A DNA stretch of 53,749 nt from Actinomycetota bacterium (GCA_030841035.1 JAVEDI010000006.1:1-53749); one strand, 5' to 3'; counted from the first letter of the stretch, positions 19,213 through 28,200 are shown. The notes: generated from the sequence alone by a model not told the origin. Made by a program: numbers and translations.

Positions 19213-19338
19213 GGCGACTCGGTCCGAGCTCGCCGTGCAGACCGTTGCGCACCCGCTGGACGTGAGGCCATGGGGGCATCCAAACACGAGGCGGGCCGAA
19301 ACTCACGTGCGGACCCGCGTGGGAGGGACCGCTTCGGG

Positions 19339-21183
19339 TCAGCCGGTCAGCCGGCGTGCCGTCTCGGTGGCCGGCCGGCCCTCGGCGTCCAGCCCGCGGG
19401 CCTCGTAGTAGGCGTCGATCATGACGCGCAGCCGTTCGCGACTCAGCGCGCCCACCCGGCCGGACCCCAGGGTCAACGTGTCGTCCAGCAGCCGGGCGGG
19501 CAGCCAGTCGTCGGAGGGCACCCAGCCTTCCTGGGCGTTGTAGGCCCGCTTGGCCAGCACGATCCGCACCGCGGTCTCGCGCAGCTCGGCGGCGTCCACG
19601 TCCCAGCCCGTGACGAGGCTCAGCAGCTGCGCCCACTCGGCGAACGGCTCGTCGAACACGCCCCGCAGGAACTTGCAGAGGATGAGCGAGTCCATCACCG
19701 CGGCGCGGTCCTCGGTCTCCACCGCCGCGCGGGCGTGGGCAGCGCCCCCGTCGAGCCGGTCGAGGTCGCCGGCAAGGTCGGCTTCATAGGCGCCCGAGCG
19801 GTTGTGGTCGGCGCCGCGCGCGTTGACCGCCAGACCGAGAGCCATCGCGTGCAGGGTCCGCGGCTCGTAACCGGGCATCTCCATGCCCTTCACGTGTGGC
19901 GCGAAGTCACCGGATCCCTGACCCACCTGTTCGGCGGCGTGCTTGGACCCGCGTGCCAGCAGCGCGCCGAGCTGCGTGCCCTCGACGATCTCGTCGAGGG
20001 CACGCAGCACGGCTGACCCGTCGCCGAAGCGCAGCCACGGTGCGTCGATCAGGCCGCGCTCCGCGCACTCCATGGCCCAGGCGATCGTCCCGCCGGCCGA
20101 GATGGTGTCCAGACCCAGCTCGTCGCAGCGGGCGCTCGCCTCGAGCACCTCGTCGGGGTCCGAGACGCCGCACATGGGACCGAGCGCGAAGACGTTCTCG
20201 TACTCCACCCGCAGCTGCTTGCCGCCCTTGCGCCGGTAGATGTGCTCGCAGCCGATCGTGCAGGAGGCGCAGCTGTTCTTGGTGACGCCGCGCGCCTGCG
20301 CGAGATCCTCGGCGGCCAGCTGCTCGGCACCCTCGAACGTGGCGGTCTGGAAGTTGCGGGTGGGCAGCGTGCTGATGGCGTTGAAGGCGAGCAGGTTGGC
20401 CAGCGTGCCGAGCTCGCGGTACTTGGCCGTGGCGGCACCGAAGGAGCGGGCCCGCAGGTCTCTGGCGGCCGCCAGCACGCCGGCCGGGTCGGCGGGCGCC
20501 ACCTTGGTGGTGGGGCGGACCGCGATGGCCTTGATGTTCTTCGCGCCGAGCACCGCCCCCAGGCCGCCACGCCCGGCGTGCCGGCCGTCGTGTGACACCG
20601 TCGCGAAGCGCACCTGCCGTTCGCCCGCGACACCGATGGCGGCGACCCGCCACGGGCGCCCGAACCGCTCCCGCACGCTCGCCTCCGCCTCGGCCGCGGA
20701 CCGCCCCCACTCCCCCGCCGCGCTCACCAGCCGGACGTCACCACCCTCGATCAGCAGCACGGAGGGCTGCGACGCACGTCCGGTCACCACGATGGCGTCG
20801 TGACCGGTCAGCTTGCCGGCGATGGCGAAGTGGCTGGAGGCCAGTGCGTCGGTGAGGAAGCCGGTGAGGGGCGACTTCGCCACCACTGCGAACTTGGCGC
20901 TGGTGGTCAGCGGCGTGCCGACGAGGGGTGAGAACACGAACGCGAGCGGTGCCTGCGGGCCCAGCGGGTCGACACCCGGCGGCGCGAGGTGACGCATCAG
21001 CCAGACGCCGAGGCCGGCGCCGCCCACGTAGTCGCGCAGCACCCGCTCGGACAGCGTCACGGTGGTGGTCGTCGCGTCGGTGACGTCCACGACGAGTGCA
21101 CGGCCGAAGTAGCCGCCCGCCACGCCGGCCGGGACCGCGGTGCCGGGGGCAGGTGCCGCCGTCACGCCCCGCTCCGCGGTCAT
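19339..21183 (-). CDS. aor: Aldehyde ferredoxin oxidoreductase (tungsten-type)
   Basis: 614 residues, full length for the AOR family, from ATG 21183. The N-terminal domain has YFGRALVVDVTDA and DYVGGAGLGVWLM, SAKFAVVAKSPLTG and the AGRGGLGAVLGAKNIKAIAV signature. The [4Fe-4S] ligands are CASCTIGC (Cys 305, 308, 312) and Cys 503 (LILCKFLRG). ELGLDTISAG and GADHNRSGAYE mark the pterin-binding middle domain. Family members use a tungsto-bispterin to oxidise aldehydes to acids or reduce acids at low potential. Its electron partner is not encoded as a separate small ferredoxin nearby; the formate dehydrogenase subunits downstream are candidates (inference). It overlaps the MobA-MoaD stop by four bases. 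Confidence 0.92.
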   Translation of the reverse strand: MTAERGVTAAPAPGTAVPAGVAGGYFGRALVVDVTDATTTTVTLSERVLRDYVGGAGLGVWLMRHLAPPGVDPLGPQAPLAFVFSPLVGTPLTTSAKFAVVAKSPLTGFLTDALASSHFAIAGKLTGHDAIVVTGRASQPSVLLIEGGDVRLVSAAGEWGRSAAEAEASVRERFGRPWRVAAIGVAGERQVRFATVSHDGRHAGRGGLGAVLGAKNIKAIAVRPTTKVAPADPAGVLAAARDLRARSFGAATAKYRELGTLANLLAFNAISTLPTRNFQTATFEGAEQLAAEDLAQARGVTKNSCASCTIGCEHIYRRKGGKQLRVEYENVFALGPMCGVSDPDEVLEASARCDELGLDTISAGGTIAWAMECAERGLIDAPWLRFGDGSAVLRALDEIVEGTQLGALLARGSKHAAEQVGQGSGDFAPHVKGMEMPGYEPRTLHAMALGLAVNARGADHNRSGAYEADLAGDLDRLDGGAAHARAAVETEDRAAVMDSLILCKFLRGVFDEPFAEWAQLLSLVTGWDVDAAELRETAVRIVLAKRAYNAQEGWVPSDDWLPARLLDDTLTLGSGRVGALSRERLRVMIDAYYEARGLDAEGRPATETARRLTG

Positions 21184-22043
21184 CCGCCGGCGTCCGCGGA
21201 GAGGAAGGACACCTGGTCGCCGGTCATCAGCGGCAGGTGTGGGTCACGGCTGGTCTGGTCGCCGTTGAGCGCAGCCAGCACGTGCCGGTCGAAGGGGAGG
21301 CCGATCGCTTCGGCCGCGGTGCCTATCGTGGCGGCCCGCACGGTGCGCGAGCCCCGCCGGCCCTGCGAGGCGAGGACACCGAAGCACTGCACGGTGACCT
21401 CCGGCGCCGGGCGGGCGAGGGCCGCAGCGTAGTCGTCGGGTTCGTTGACGTTGACGACCGAGTCCAGCAGCGGGTCGGCCGCCGCGAGGCGGGCGTCCGC
21501 GTGCAACGCCGCGTCGTCCAGCCGGCGTACCTCGCACTCCTCGAAGAGGAACGCGGGTTTGAGCCGGTCGGCCTCGACCAGCTTCGCCACCCGGGGCGCG
21601 AGGCTCGTGCGGTAACCCGCAGCCAGCGGCTGACGGTGGCCGCGGGCCATCGGGAGGACGACGTCAGGGGGAACCCCTGCATCGTCGAAGGCGGCCAGCA
21701 CGCGACCGATGAACGCGACCTGCAGGAAGGGCAGGTCGGTGGAGCACACGAACGCGACCTCTGCCCGGTCGGCCACGGCGGCGAGCCCGACGGCGATGCC
21801 CTGCAGGGGGCCGCGGCCCTCGACCGGGTCGTCGTGCACCTCGGCGGTGTCCGGCAGCTCGGGCAGCTCCTGTCCGGGCGCCCGGACGACCACGACGGGA
21901 CCGCCCCCGGTGGCCTCCAGGGCCCGCGCGGCCACACCGGCGACCTGGCGCAACAGCGTCGAACCGTGCCACGGGAGCGAGGCCTTGGGCGTGCCCATAC
22001 GTGACGACCGGCCCCCGGCGAGAACCACCGCGGCTGCGCGCAT
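21180..22043 (-). CDS. mobA: MobA-like nucleotidyltransferase fused to a MoaD/ThiS sulfur carrier
   Basis: 287 residues from ATG 22043 (a GTG three bases before is possible). Residues 1-200 are a MobA-type NTP transferase: VVLAGGRSSRMGTPKASLPW, VHDDPVEGRGPLQGIAVGL, CSTDLPFLQVAF, LPMARGHRQPLAAGYRT and SVVNVNEPDDY. Residues about 205-287 look like a MoaD/ThiS beta-grasp domain (VTVQCFGVLA, LPLMTGDQVSFLSADAGG) ending exactly in a free Gly-Gly, the site that is thiocarboxylated in sulfur carriers. It could supply sulfur for the dithiolene and also nucleotidylate the pterin. It is the first gene of the Mo/W block, directly coupled to aor. Confidence 0.87.
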   Translation of the reverse strand: MRAAAVVLAGGRSSRMGTPKASLPWHGSTLLRQVAGVAARALEATGGGPVVVVRAPGQELPELPDTAEVHDDPVEGRGPLQGIAVGLAAVADRAEVAFVCSTDLPFLQVAFIGRVLAAFDDAGVPPDVVLPMARGHRQPLAAGYRTSLAPRVAKLVEADRLKPAFLFEECEVRRLDDAALHADARLAAADPLLDSVVNVNEPDDYAAALARPAPEVTVQCFGVLASQGRRGSRTVRAATIGTAAEAIGLPFDRHVLAALNGDQTSRDPHLPLMTGDQVSFLSADAGG

Positions 22044-22090
22044 CACTGGATCGTAACCGCGGTGTCGAACCCGTCTCGATACGGTGCCCC

Positions 22091-22975
22091 GTGCGCATCG
22101 TCTCCCTGCTGCCCTCGGCGACCGAGATCGTCTACCGGCTGGGGATCGGCGACCAGCTGGTGGGCGTGACCGCAGAGTGCGACGAGCCACCGCAGGCCCG
22201 CCGCGAGCACCCCACCGTCGTCGACGGCCTCGACACCGCGGGCCTGACACCCGCCCAGATCGACGCTCGGGTCCGCGCCGTCGCCGCGGCCGGGGGCGAG
22301 CTCTACCGCCTCGACGAGTCGCGGCTGGCCGCTCTCGCGCCCGACCTGGTGCTGACCCAGGACCTCTGTGACGTCTGCGCGCTGCCCTCGTCGCAGGTGA
22401 CCCGGGCGCTGCCCGGCCTGGGGGCAGAGGTGGCCGTCGTGACGCTCGACGCGCACCGCCTGGACGACGTACTGGAGTCCGTCCGGCTGATCGCAGAGGC
22501 CGCGGGGGCTCGTGACGCCGGCGCCCGACTCAGCGCCTCGCTGACGGCACGGTTGGCGCGCGTGCGCCACGCCGTCTCCGGTCGGCCCCGGCCGCGGGTG
22601 GCGGTGCTGGAGTGGGTCGACCCGCCGTTCGCCGCCGGGCACTGGGTGCCCGACCTGGTGACCGCGGCCGGTGGCGAGCCCGTGCTCGGGACCGCGGGAG
22701 GCCGTTCGCTCACCACCGACTGGTCCGACCTCGCGGCGAGGGACCCCGAGGTCGTCGTGGTCGCGCCGTGCGGGTTCCACCTGGCGGCAGCAGCCGAGCA
22801 GGCGGGGTCGGTGCTCGACCGGCTGCCCCCGTCGGTGCCGGTATGGGCGATCGACGCGGACGGGCTCGTGGTGCGCCCGGGCCCACGGCTGGTCGACGGT
22901 GTCGAGGCCCTCGCCGCGGTGTTCCACCCCGACGTCCTGGGTGCTCGCGCCGGCGCGGTGCGGCGGGTGCGCTGA
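22091..22975 (+). CDS. Cytosolic BtuF-like (cobalamin/siderophore-binding fold) protein
   Basis: 294 residues from GTG 22091 (VRIVSLLPSATEIVYRLG). The fold is that of ABC-transporter cobalamin-binding proteins (COG0614), but there is no signal peptide or lipobox, so it stays in the cytoplasm, and no permease or ATPase is adjacent. Conserved features of this subgroup are GVTAECDEPP (Cys 30), LTQDLCDVCALPS (Cys 93, 96), VLEWVDPPFAAGHWVPDLV (His 184) and VVVAPCGFHL (Cys 227). These could bind a metal or corrinoid; the function is not established. It is divergent from the MobA-MoaD/AOR/FDH operon across only 44 to 47 bases. Confidence 0.85.
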   Translation: MRIVSLLPSATEIVYRLGIGDQLVGVTAECDEPPQARREHPTVVDGLDTAGLTPAQIDARVRAVAAAGGELYRLDESRLAALAPDLVLTQDLCDVCALPSSQVTRALPGLGAEVAVVTLDAHRLDDVLESVRLIAEAAGARDAGARLSASLTARLARVRHAVSGRPRPRVAVLEWVDPPFAAGHWVPDLVTAAGGEPVLGTAGGRSLTTDWSDLAARDPEVVVVAPCGFHLAAAAEQAGSVLDRLPPSVPVWAIDADGLVVRPGPRLVDGVEALAAVFHPDVLGARAGAVRRVR

Positions 22976-23158
22976 GCCCGCGCACAGTGCGCCTGCCGGG
23001 GATGCATACCGACATATGCCGCGGTTGTTCGCCTTTCGGTCACCTGGCTGATCCGCTGCGGCCGCCTGGGAGCGGCACCGTCGGCACCGGCCTGCTGGCG
23101 CAGGCTCGACCGCTCCTCGAGGGGGCGGTCCCGGGTGCCCGAGGCAGGGAGAGCGCAG

Positions 23159-25870
23159 ATGTCGGGACGAGCAGTGAGCCGGCGAACCAGGGTCGCGGTC
23201 GCGGTGGGGGCAGGGCTCGCCCTGGCGAGCGGCGGCGTCGCGGGCGCCGCCACGGGCCTCGACCGGCAGCTGGGCGAGCGCGTCGTGGGCCGTCAGGCGG
23301 ACGGGTCGGTGCTGACGTCGCAGAACCAGTTCGTGACCCCGGCGGGAGACACCATCGAGCAGACCGGTCGTCCGATGGCGATGGCGGTGCGGCCCGACGG
23401 CAGGAGCGCGGTCACCCTGACCAGGTCAGGCAAGGGCCTGTTCACCGTGGTCGACCTCGTCGCCCGCGCAGTGCTGCAGCAGTACACGCCGCCCAAGGGC
23501 GTGGGCAGCAACTCCGTCGGACGCGGCGGGCTCCTGTGGTCGCCCGACGGTAGGACGCTGTGGGCCGCGCAGACGAAGAACCTGCTGCGCTTCACCGTGG
23601 GACCGGACGGCACCCTGGCCGACCCGGTGGCGATCCCGCTCGCCGGGGTCGAGGGCCGGCAGGCCCTTCCCACGTCGCTGGCCTGGGCGCCCGACGGCCG
23701 ACACATCCTGGTCGTGCTCAACGGCAACAACACTCTGGGGGTGCTCGACCCGGTCGCCGGCCGACTGACAGGCGAGATCACCGTCGGCAACGCCCCGTCC
23801 TCCGTGGCGGTCGTCGGTGACGCGGCGTTCGTCAGCAACGAGGGCGGCCGACCGGCCACCGAGGGCGACGTCACCAACCTCTCCTACGGCACACCAATCG
23901 TGGCGGACCACCGCGACGGTGCCGCGTCGACCGGCACGGTGTCGGAGGTCGACGTCGCCGCTGGACGCGAGGTCCGCAGCTATCAGGTAGGCCTGGAGCC
24001 GACCGCGCTTCTCCCGGTGGGCGCCGACCTGTTGGTCACCAACGTCAACGACGACTCGGTGTCGGTCATCGACACCGCGGCCCACCAGGTCGGGCAGACG
24101 TTCTCGGTGAACCCGCTGCCGGGGGCGCCCGCAGGCGTCTCCCCCACCGCGCTGGCCATGCTGGACCCGACGCACCTGCTGGTGGCCCTGGGCCGCGACA
24201 ACGCCCTGGCCGTCTACTCCTACCGCGGTGCCCGACGCACCCCGTCCTTCGAGGGCCTCATCCCGACCGGCTGGTACCCGGGCGACGTGTCCTACGACGC
24301 CACACTGCGACGGATCGTCGTGGCCAACCAGCAGGGAGTCGGCGCGCTGGGCGCCCCGAGAACCATCGATCAGGGGCCGGGCACAACACCGGCCACGGGG
24401 CACCAGGTCTACGCCGACATCGGCACCGTGCAGCTGACACCTGCGCCGACGGGGAAGACCATGCGCACGTGGACCGAGCAGGTCTTCGCCAACAACCGGT
24501 GGAACGGCTTGGCGTCGCACAATCGCCGCGGTGGTCACCACGAGGACGAGCCCGCGAGCGCCGCGGTGCCACGGCGGATCGGGGACCGCTCGCCTATCCG
24601 TCATGTCTTCCTGATCGTGCGCGAGAACCGAACCTACGACCAGGTCCTCGGTGACGACGCCCGGGGCAACGGCGAACCGTCGTACGCACAGTTCGGCGCG
24701 GCCGTCACGCCGAACGCACATGCGCTGGCGCGCGACTTCCCGTTGATCGACAACCTGTACGCCGACGGCACCAACTCCGCGGAGGGTCACAACTGGCTCG
24801 ACGGCGCGTTCATGAGCGACTACCTGGCGCGCAACTACGCCAACTACGTCCGCAGCTACCAGACCGGTGACGCGCTGATGTACCCCAGGGCCGGCTACAT
24901 CTGGGACAACGCGGTGGCGCACGGTGTGCGCACGCAGGTGTGGGGCGAGAACGCCAACGGCTTCGCGGCCGCCGACGGGAGTCCTCCCCAGGGCAGCTGG
25001 AGCGCGTGGTACCGCGACTCACGCATCCTCGAGGGCAAGGAGACCGGAGACCTGCACGCCCCGGTCGGCTTCTACCGCACGACCTCCGACATGCCCTCGC
25101 TCAACGCGCTCCTGCAACCCGACTACCCCAACTTCAACCTGGCGATCCCCGACCAGTACCGCGCAGACCTGTTCCTGCGCGACCTGGCGCACTACGAGCA
25201 GAGCGGCGACCTTCCCGCCCTGAACATCCTGTGGGTCATGACCGACCACACCTCCGGGACCGCAGCGGGCCTCCCGACGCCACGGGCTGCTGTCGCGGAC
25301 AACGACCTGGCCACAGGACGGATCGTCGACGGCATCTCCCACAGCAGGTTCTGGAAGGACTCCGCCGTCTTCGTCATCGAGGACGACTCACAGAACGGCA
25401 TCGACCACCTCGACGGACACCGCACGGTTGCCATGGTCGCGAGCCCGTACGCCCGACGTGGAGCGGTCGTCCACACCTACTACAGCCAGCTCAACGTGAC
25501 CCGCACCATCGAGCAGATCCTCGGCCTGCCCCCCATGAACCGGATGGACCTCGCGGCCGAGCCCATGTACGACGTGTTCACCGACACGCCAGATCGCCGG
25601 CCTTACGACGTCCGGCCCAGCCAGCTGGCGCTGGACGAGCTCAACCGCGCACCCGCCACGCTGACCCCGGGCCCGGAGCACGACTGGGCCCGCTGGTCGC
25701 AGGGCCAGGACTGGTCCAGCGAGGACGACGTCAACATGGAGCAGTCGAACCGGCTCATCTGGTACACCTCCTCCGGCTTCACCGAGCCCTACCCCGGCGA
25801 CGACAGGGTGCTGACGCCGGCTGAGGTGGCACGGCTGCACCCGCAGTCCGGCCGTCCCGACGGCGACTGA
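23159..25870 (+). CDS. Secreted YncE-type beta-propeller fused to alkaline phosphatase/phospholipase C-like phosphoesterase
   Basis: 903 residues from ATG 23159, with GGGAGAG upstream. The N-terminus has twin arginines and a hydrophobic core (VSRRTRVAVAVGAGLALASG), a plausible signal peptide. Residues 60-420 are YVTN-like propeller repeats (GRPMAMAVRPDGRSAVTL, PTSLAWAPDGRHILVVLNG, VTNVNDDSVSVIDTAAHQVG). From about residue 480 the phosphoesterase starts with HVFLIVRENRTYDQVLGD, then LYADGTNSAEGHNWLDGAF, WVMTDHTSGTAAG, VIEDDSQNGIDHLDGHRT and VASPYARRG, matching the metal-binding core of the superfamily. It likely removes phosphate from an extracellular substrate; the specific one is unknown. 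Confidence 0.88.
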   Translation: MSGRAVSRRTRVAVAVGAGLALASGGVAGAATGLDRQLGERVVGRQADGSVLTSQNQFVTPAGDTIEQTGRPMAMAVRPDGRSAVTLTRSGKGLFTVVDLVARAVLQQYTPPKGVGSNSVGRGGLLWSPDGRTLWAAQTKNLLRFTVGPDGTLADPVAIPLAGVEGRQALPTSLAWAPDGRHILVVLNGNNTLGVLDPVAGRLTGEITVGNAPSSVAVVGDAAFVSNEGGRPATEGDVTNLSYGTPIVADHRDGAASTGTVSEVDVAAGREVRSYQVGLEPTALLPVGADLLVTNVNDDSVSVIDTAAHQVGQTFSVNPLPGAPAGVSPTALAMLDPTHLLVALGRDNALAVYSYRGARRTPSFEGLIPTGWYPGDVSYDATLRRIVVANQQGVGALGAPRTIDQGPGTTPATGHQVYADIGTVQLTPAPTGKTMRTWTEQVFANNRWNGLASHNRRGGHHEDEPASAAVPRRIGDRSPIRHVFLIVRENRTYDQVLGDDARGNGEPSYAQFGAAVTPNAHALARDFPLIDNLYADGTNSAEGHNWLDGAFMSDYLARNYANYVRSYQTGDALMYPRAGYIWDNAVAHGVRTQVWGENANGFAAADGSPPQGSWSAWYRDSRILEGKETGDLHAPVGFYRTTSDMPSLNALLQPDYPNFNLAIPDQYRADLFLRDLAHYEQSGDLPALNILWVMTDHTSGTAAGLPTPRAAVADNDLATGRIVDGISHSRFWKDSAVFVIEDDSQNGIDHLDGHRTVAMVASPYARRGAVVHTYYSQLNVTRTIEQILGLPPMNRMDLAAEPMYDVFTDTPDRRPYDVRPSQLALDELNRAPATLTPGPEHDWARWSQGQDWSSEDDVNMEQSNRLIWYTSSGFTEPYPGDDRVLTPAEVARLHPQSGRPDGD

Positions 25871-25898
25871 GGCGACGTCTCGGTGACCGGCGGACGGA

Positions 25899-27011
25899 CT
25901 ACTGCGCCGTACCCGGGCCGGTCGTCAGCGCGGGCAAGGCGGCGACTGTCGCGGTCCTGCCGACGAGCAGCTGTTGGTAGACGGCCAGGTAGTCCGCCGC
26001 GATCGCCATGGGCTGGAAGGACGCGGCGTACCGCCGGCCCTCCGCCTCGTCCAGGTGTGCGCGACCGTCCAGCACGGTCTGGATACCGGCCGCCAGGGAG
26101 GCGGGGTCCGGGGGGACGAGCAGGCCGCGCCGCTTCGCGAGGGTGACCGGCAACCCGTCGACGGCGCAGGCCACCACGGGTACTCCGAGCGCCAGAGCGG
26201 TGACGGCGCTCTGCGACCAGGCCTCCTCCCGGCTCGGCACCACGTGCGCCGTCGCGCCGGCGACGTAGCGGGCCGGTTCGTGGCTCCACCCGGTCAGCTG
26301 CACGCGCCGCCGCAGGCCCAGCCGGTCGACGAGGCGAGCGATCTCCCGCCGCATCGGACCGTCTCCCACCAGGTAGGTCACCGGGGGGTCGTGCAGCGCC
26401 GCCAGCGCGTGCAGCAGCAGATCGGGGCCCTTGTCCTCGCGCAGCCGCCCGGTGAACGTCAGCCGCGGACTGACCAACCCGGGGCGCGCCCTGCTGTGCA
26501 ACGAGATCGCGGACCGGCCGGGCCGGATCTTCGCAGGTGCGACCCCGAGATCGCGCACGAACGCACTGGCGTCCGGACCGTGGACGAAGAACTGGTCCAC
26601 GCGCCACGCTGCCTCAGCCGCGGCGTCGCGATGGTCACCCAACGGCCAGGTGAGGGAGTTGTGCTCGCTGGCCACGACGGGTACGTCGGGAGGCGTGCCG
26701 CGGGTCGCGGCCCACCACGCGCCGAACATGTGGGCATGGACCAGGTCGGCGGACCCCAGCCGCGTGCCCAGCCATGCGGCGAACCCGGGGTCCGGTGTCC
26801 ACTGTCGCCGCGAGCAGCGGACCTCGTCGTGCAGCCGCAGGACGTGCGGGTCGAACCCGAACTGGTGCGCCAGCGCGACGCCCTGGGGGGTGGCGTCCCC
26901 GGCGAGCAGGCGCGTCTCGACCCCGAGCCCGACCTGCGCTCGGGCCAGTCGCAGCATTGAGAGCTGGGCGCCCCCCGGCTCGAGCACGCCGATGACCCTG
27001 CAGATGCGCAC
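25899..27011 (-). CDS. GT4-family glycosyltransferase
   Basis: 370 residues from GTG 27011. The N-terminal Rossmann domain contains EPGGAQLSMLRLARAQVG and DLVHAHMFGAWWAATRG; the C-terminal one has LTFTGRLREDKGPDLLLHAL, YLVGDGPMRREIARLVDRLG, AHVVPSREEAWSQSAVTALA and GVPVVACAVDGLP, the EX7E-like region of GT4 enzymes. Donor and acceptor cannot be told. It ends 28 bases from the convergent phosphoesterase gene and is 106 bases downstream of the HAD hydrolase gene on the same strand. Confidence 0.87.
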   Translation of the reverse strand: MRICRVIGVLEPGGAQLSMLRLARAQVGLGVETRLLAGDATPQGVALAHQFGFDPHVLRLHDEVRCSRRQWTPDPGFAAWLGTRLGSADLVHAHMFGAWWAATRGTPPDVPVVASEHNSLTWPLGDHRDAAAEAAWRVDQFFVHGPDASAFVRDLGVAPAKIRPGRSAISLHSRARPGLVSPRLTFTGRLREDKGPDLLLHALAALHDPPVTYLVGDGPMRREIARLVDRLGLRRRVQLTGWSHEPARYVAGATAHVVPSREEAWSQSAVTALALGVPVVACAVDGLPVTLAKRRGLLVPPDPASLAAGIQTVLDGRAHLDEAEGRRYAASFQPMAIAADYLAVYQQLLVGRTATVAALPALTTGPGTAQ

Positions 27012-27117
27012 AGCCGGAGCATGGGCAGCCCCGGCGACCTCGCGGTGAACGGCACGCCACGTGCTGGTCGACCATCAGGCGACCGGCAGGTGTACGCGGC
27101 GGCCGCGGACATCTTCC

Positions 27118-27822
27118 TCAGCCCGGCGGGGACGCCACGGGCCGGCCGAGGCCCGCGGCGGCCGCGACCTCGGCGGCGCTGCGGGCCGGGGCGGTCACGT
27201 CGAACCAGACGACGCGCAGACCCGCCCGGGCGGCCGCCTCGACGTTGTGCCGCTGGTCGTCGGTGAACAGGACGTCCCCCGCGGGCAGGTCCAGGGCCTC
27301 GAGCAGCAACTGGAAGGCGCGCGGGTCGGGCTTGAGGGCGCCGGTGACCGAGCCGTCCACGATGACGTCGACGTCGCGCAGGAAGTCGTTGCCCTCGATC
27401 CACGCGGCAGGGTGGAAGCGGGCCAGGTCGTTGGTGAGCACGCCGGTGGTGAGGCCCTTCTCGGCCGCCTGCCGCATCACCTGGTGCGACTCCGGCCGTA
27501 CCAGCAGGGCCTGGTCCCCGTCGAACACCGCAGCGAACAGGTGCCGTACGTCCTCCCCGGTGGCGGCGAGGGCGTGCAGCTGCTCGGCCCGGCGCTGCCA
27601 GTAGTCCCGTTCGGTGATGTCCCCGGCGATCATCTCTCGCCAGAGCGGGTCGGCCCCCGGGTCGAACGGCCCGCGCCAGTCGAGCGCGCCCGGCTCGAGC
27701 CCGAGCCGGGCCTCGGTGTCGCGCAGCAGCTCGAAGGGGGTCAGGAGCACCGGACCGCCGAAGTCGAACACGACCGCGCGGACGACACCGTCACCGTGGC
27801 CGTCGCTGACGTCGACCTCCAT
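27118..27822 (-). CDS. HAD-superfamily hydrolase
   Basis: About 234 residues from ATG 27822; a GTG at 27861 would add 13 residues. HAD motifs: VVFDFGGPVLLTPFE (motif I, with FDFGG rather than the classic DxDGT), GVLTNDLARF (motif II), GALKPDPRAFQLLLEAL (motif III lysine) and VLFTDDQRHNVEAAARAG (motif IV). It resembles phosphoglycolate-phosphatase/haloacid-dehalogenase type members with a helical cap. The substrate is unknown. It lies between two glycosyltransferase genes, so a sugar phosphate is possible but unproven. Confidence 0.85.
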   Translation of the reverse strand: MEVDVSDGHGDGVVRAVVFDFGGPVLLTPFELLRDTEARLGLEPGALDWRGPFDPGADPLWREMIAGDITERDYWQRRAEQLHALAATGEDVRHLFAAVFDGDQALLVRPESHQVMRQAAEKGLTTGVLTNDLARFHPAAWIEGNDFLRDVDVIVDGSVTGALKPDPRAFQLLLEALDLPAGDVLFTDDQRHNVEAAARAGLRVVWFDVTAPARSAAEVAAAAGLGRPVASPPG

Positions 27823-27927
27823 CTTCTGCCCGTCACGGTCGGTACGCCGTGGCCGCGCCACGACGATAGGCGACCCCGCCTCGTACGACGGTGGTCCCCC
27901 CGGCGGTCCGGCCGCCAGACCCTGCCC

Positions 27928-28200
27928 TCAGGTGTGGCTGGCCCTGTTGCGGCCCCGCATCCCGGCGACCACCGCAACGCCCACCGCTGCCAGGGCGACC
28001 TGGACGACCAGCTCGACCCAGTCGATGCCGTTGGTGTCGCGCAACGGTCCGACGATGGCGCTGCCCACGAGGGCAGCCACGATGCCGACGAGGATGGTCA
28101 GCCAGATGGGGAGATCTTGCTTGCCGGGGACGACGAGCCGTCCCAGGGCGCCGATGATGAGCCCGATGATCAGGGCCGCGACGATGCCGCCGATGGTCAT
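27928..28200 (-). CDS. GlsB/YeaQ/YmgE family stress membrane protein
   Basis: 90 residues from ATG 28200 with GCGGAGG upstream. Three membrane helices: IGGIVAALIIGLIIGALGRL, PIWLTILVGIVAALVGSAIV and LVVQVALAAVGVAVVAGM. The GLIIGALGRLVVPG motif is diagnostic for this small 'transglycosylase-associated' family, often induced by general or envelope stress; no enzyme activity is known. It is downstream of a glycosyltransferase but separated from it by a hairpin. Confidence 0.9.
   Translation of the reverse strand: MTIGGIVAALIIGLIIGALGRLVVPGKQDLPIWLTILVGIVAALVGSAIVGPLRDTNGIDWVELVVQVALAAVGVAVVAGMRGRNRASHT

Noticed and set aside
22976-23158. A riboswitch ahead of the propeller/phosphoesterase gene
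   Set aside because: The 183-base leader has small GC-rich stems but no conserved core of a riboswitch class that I know.
23426-24922. A 498-codon minus-strand frame in the propeller region
   Set aside because: Antisense to the propeller/phosphoesterase gene and low in complexity.
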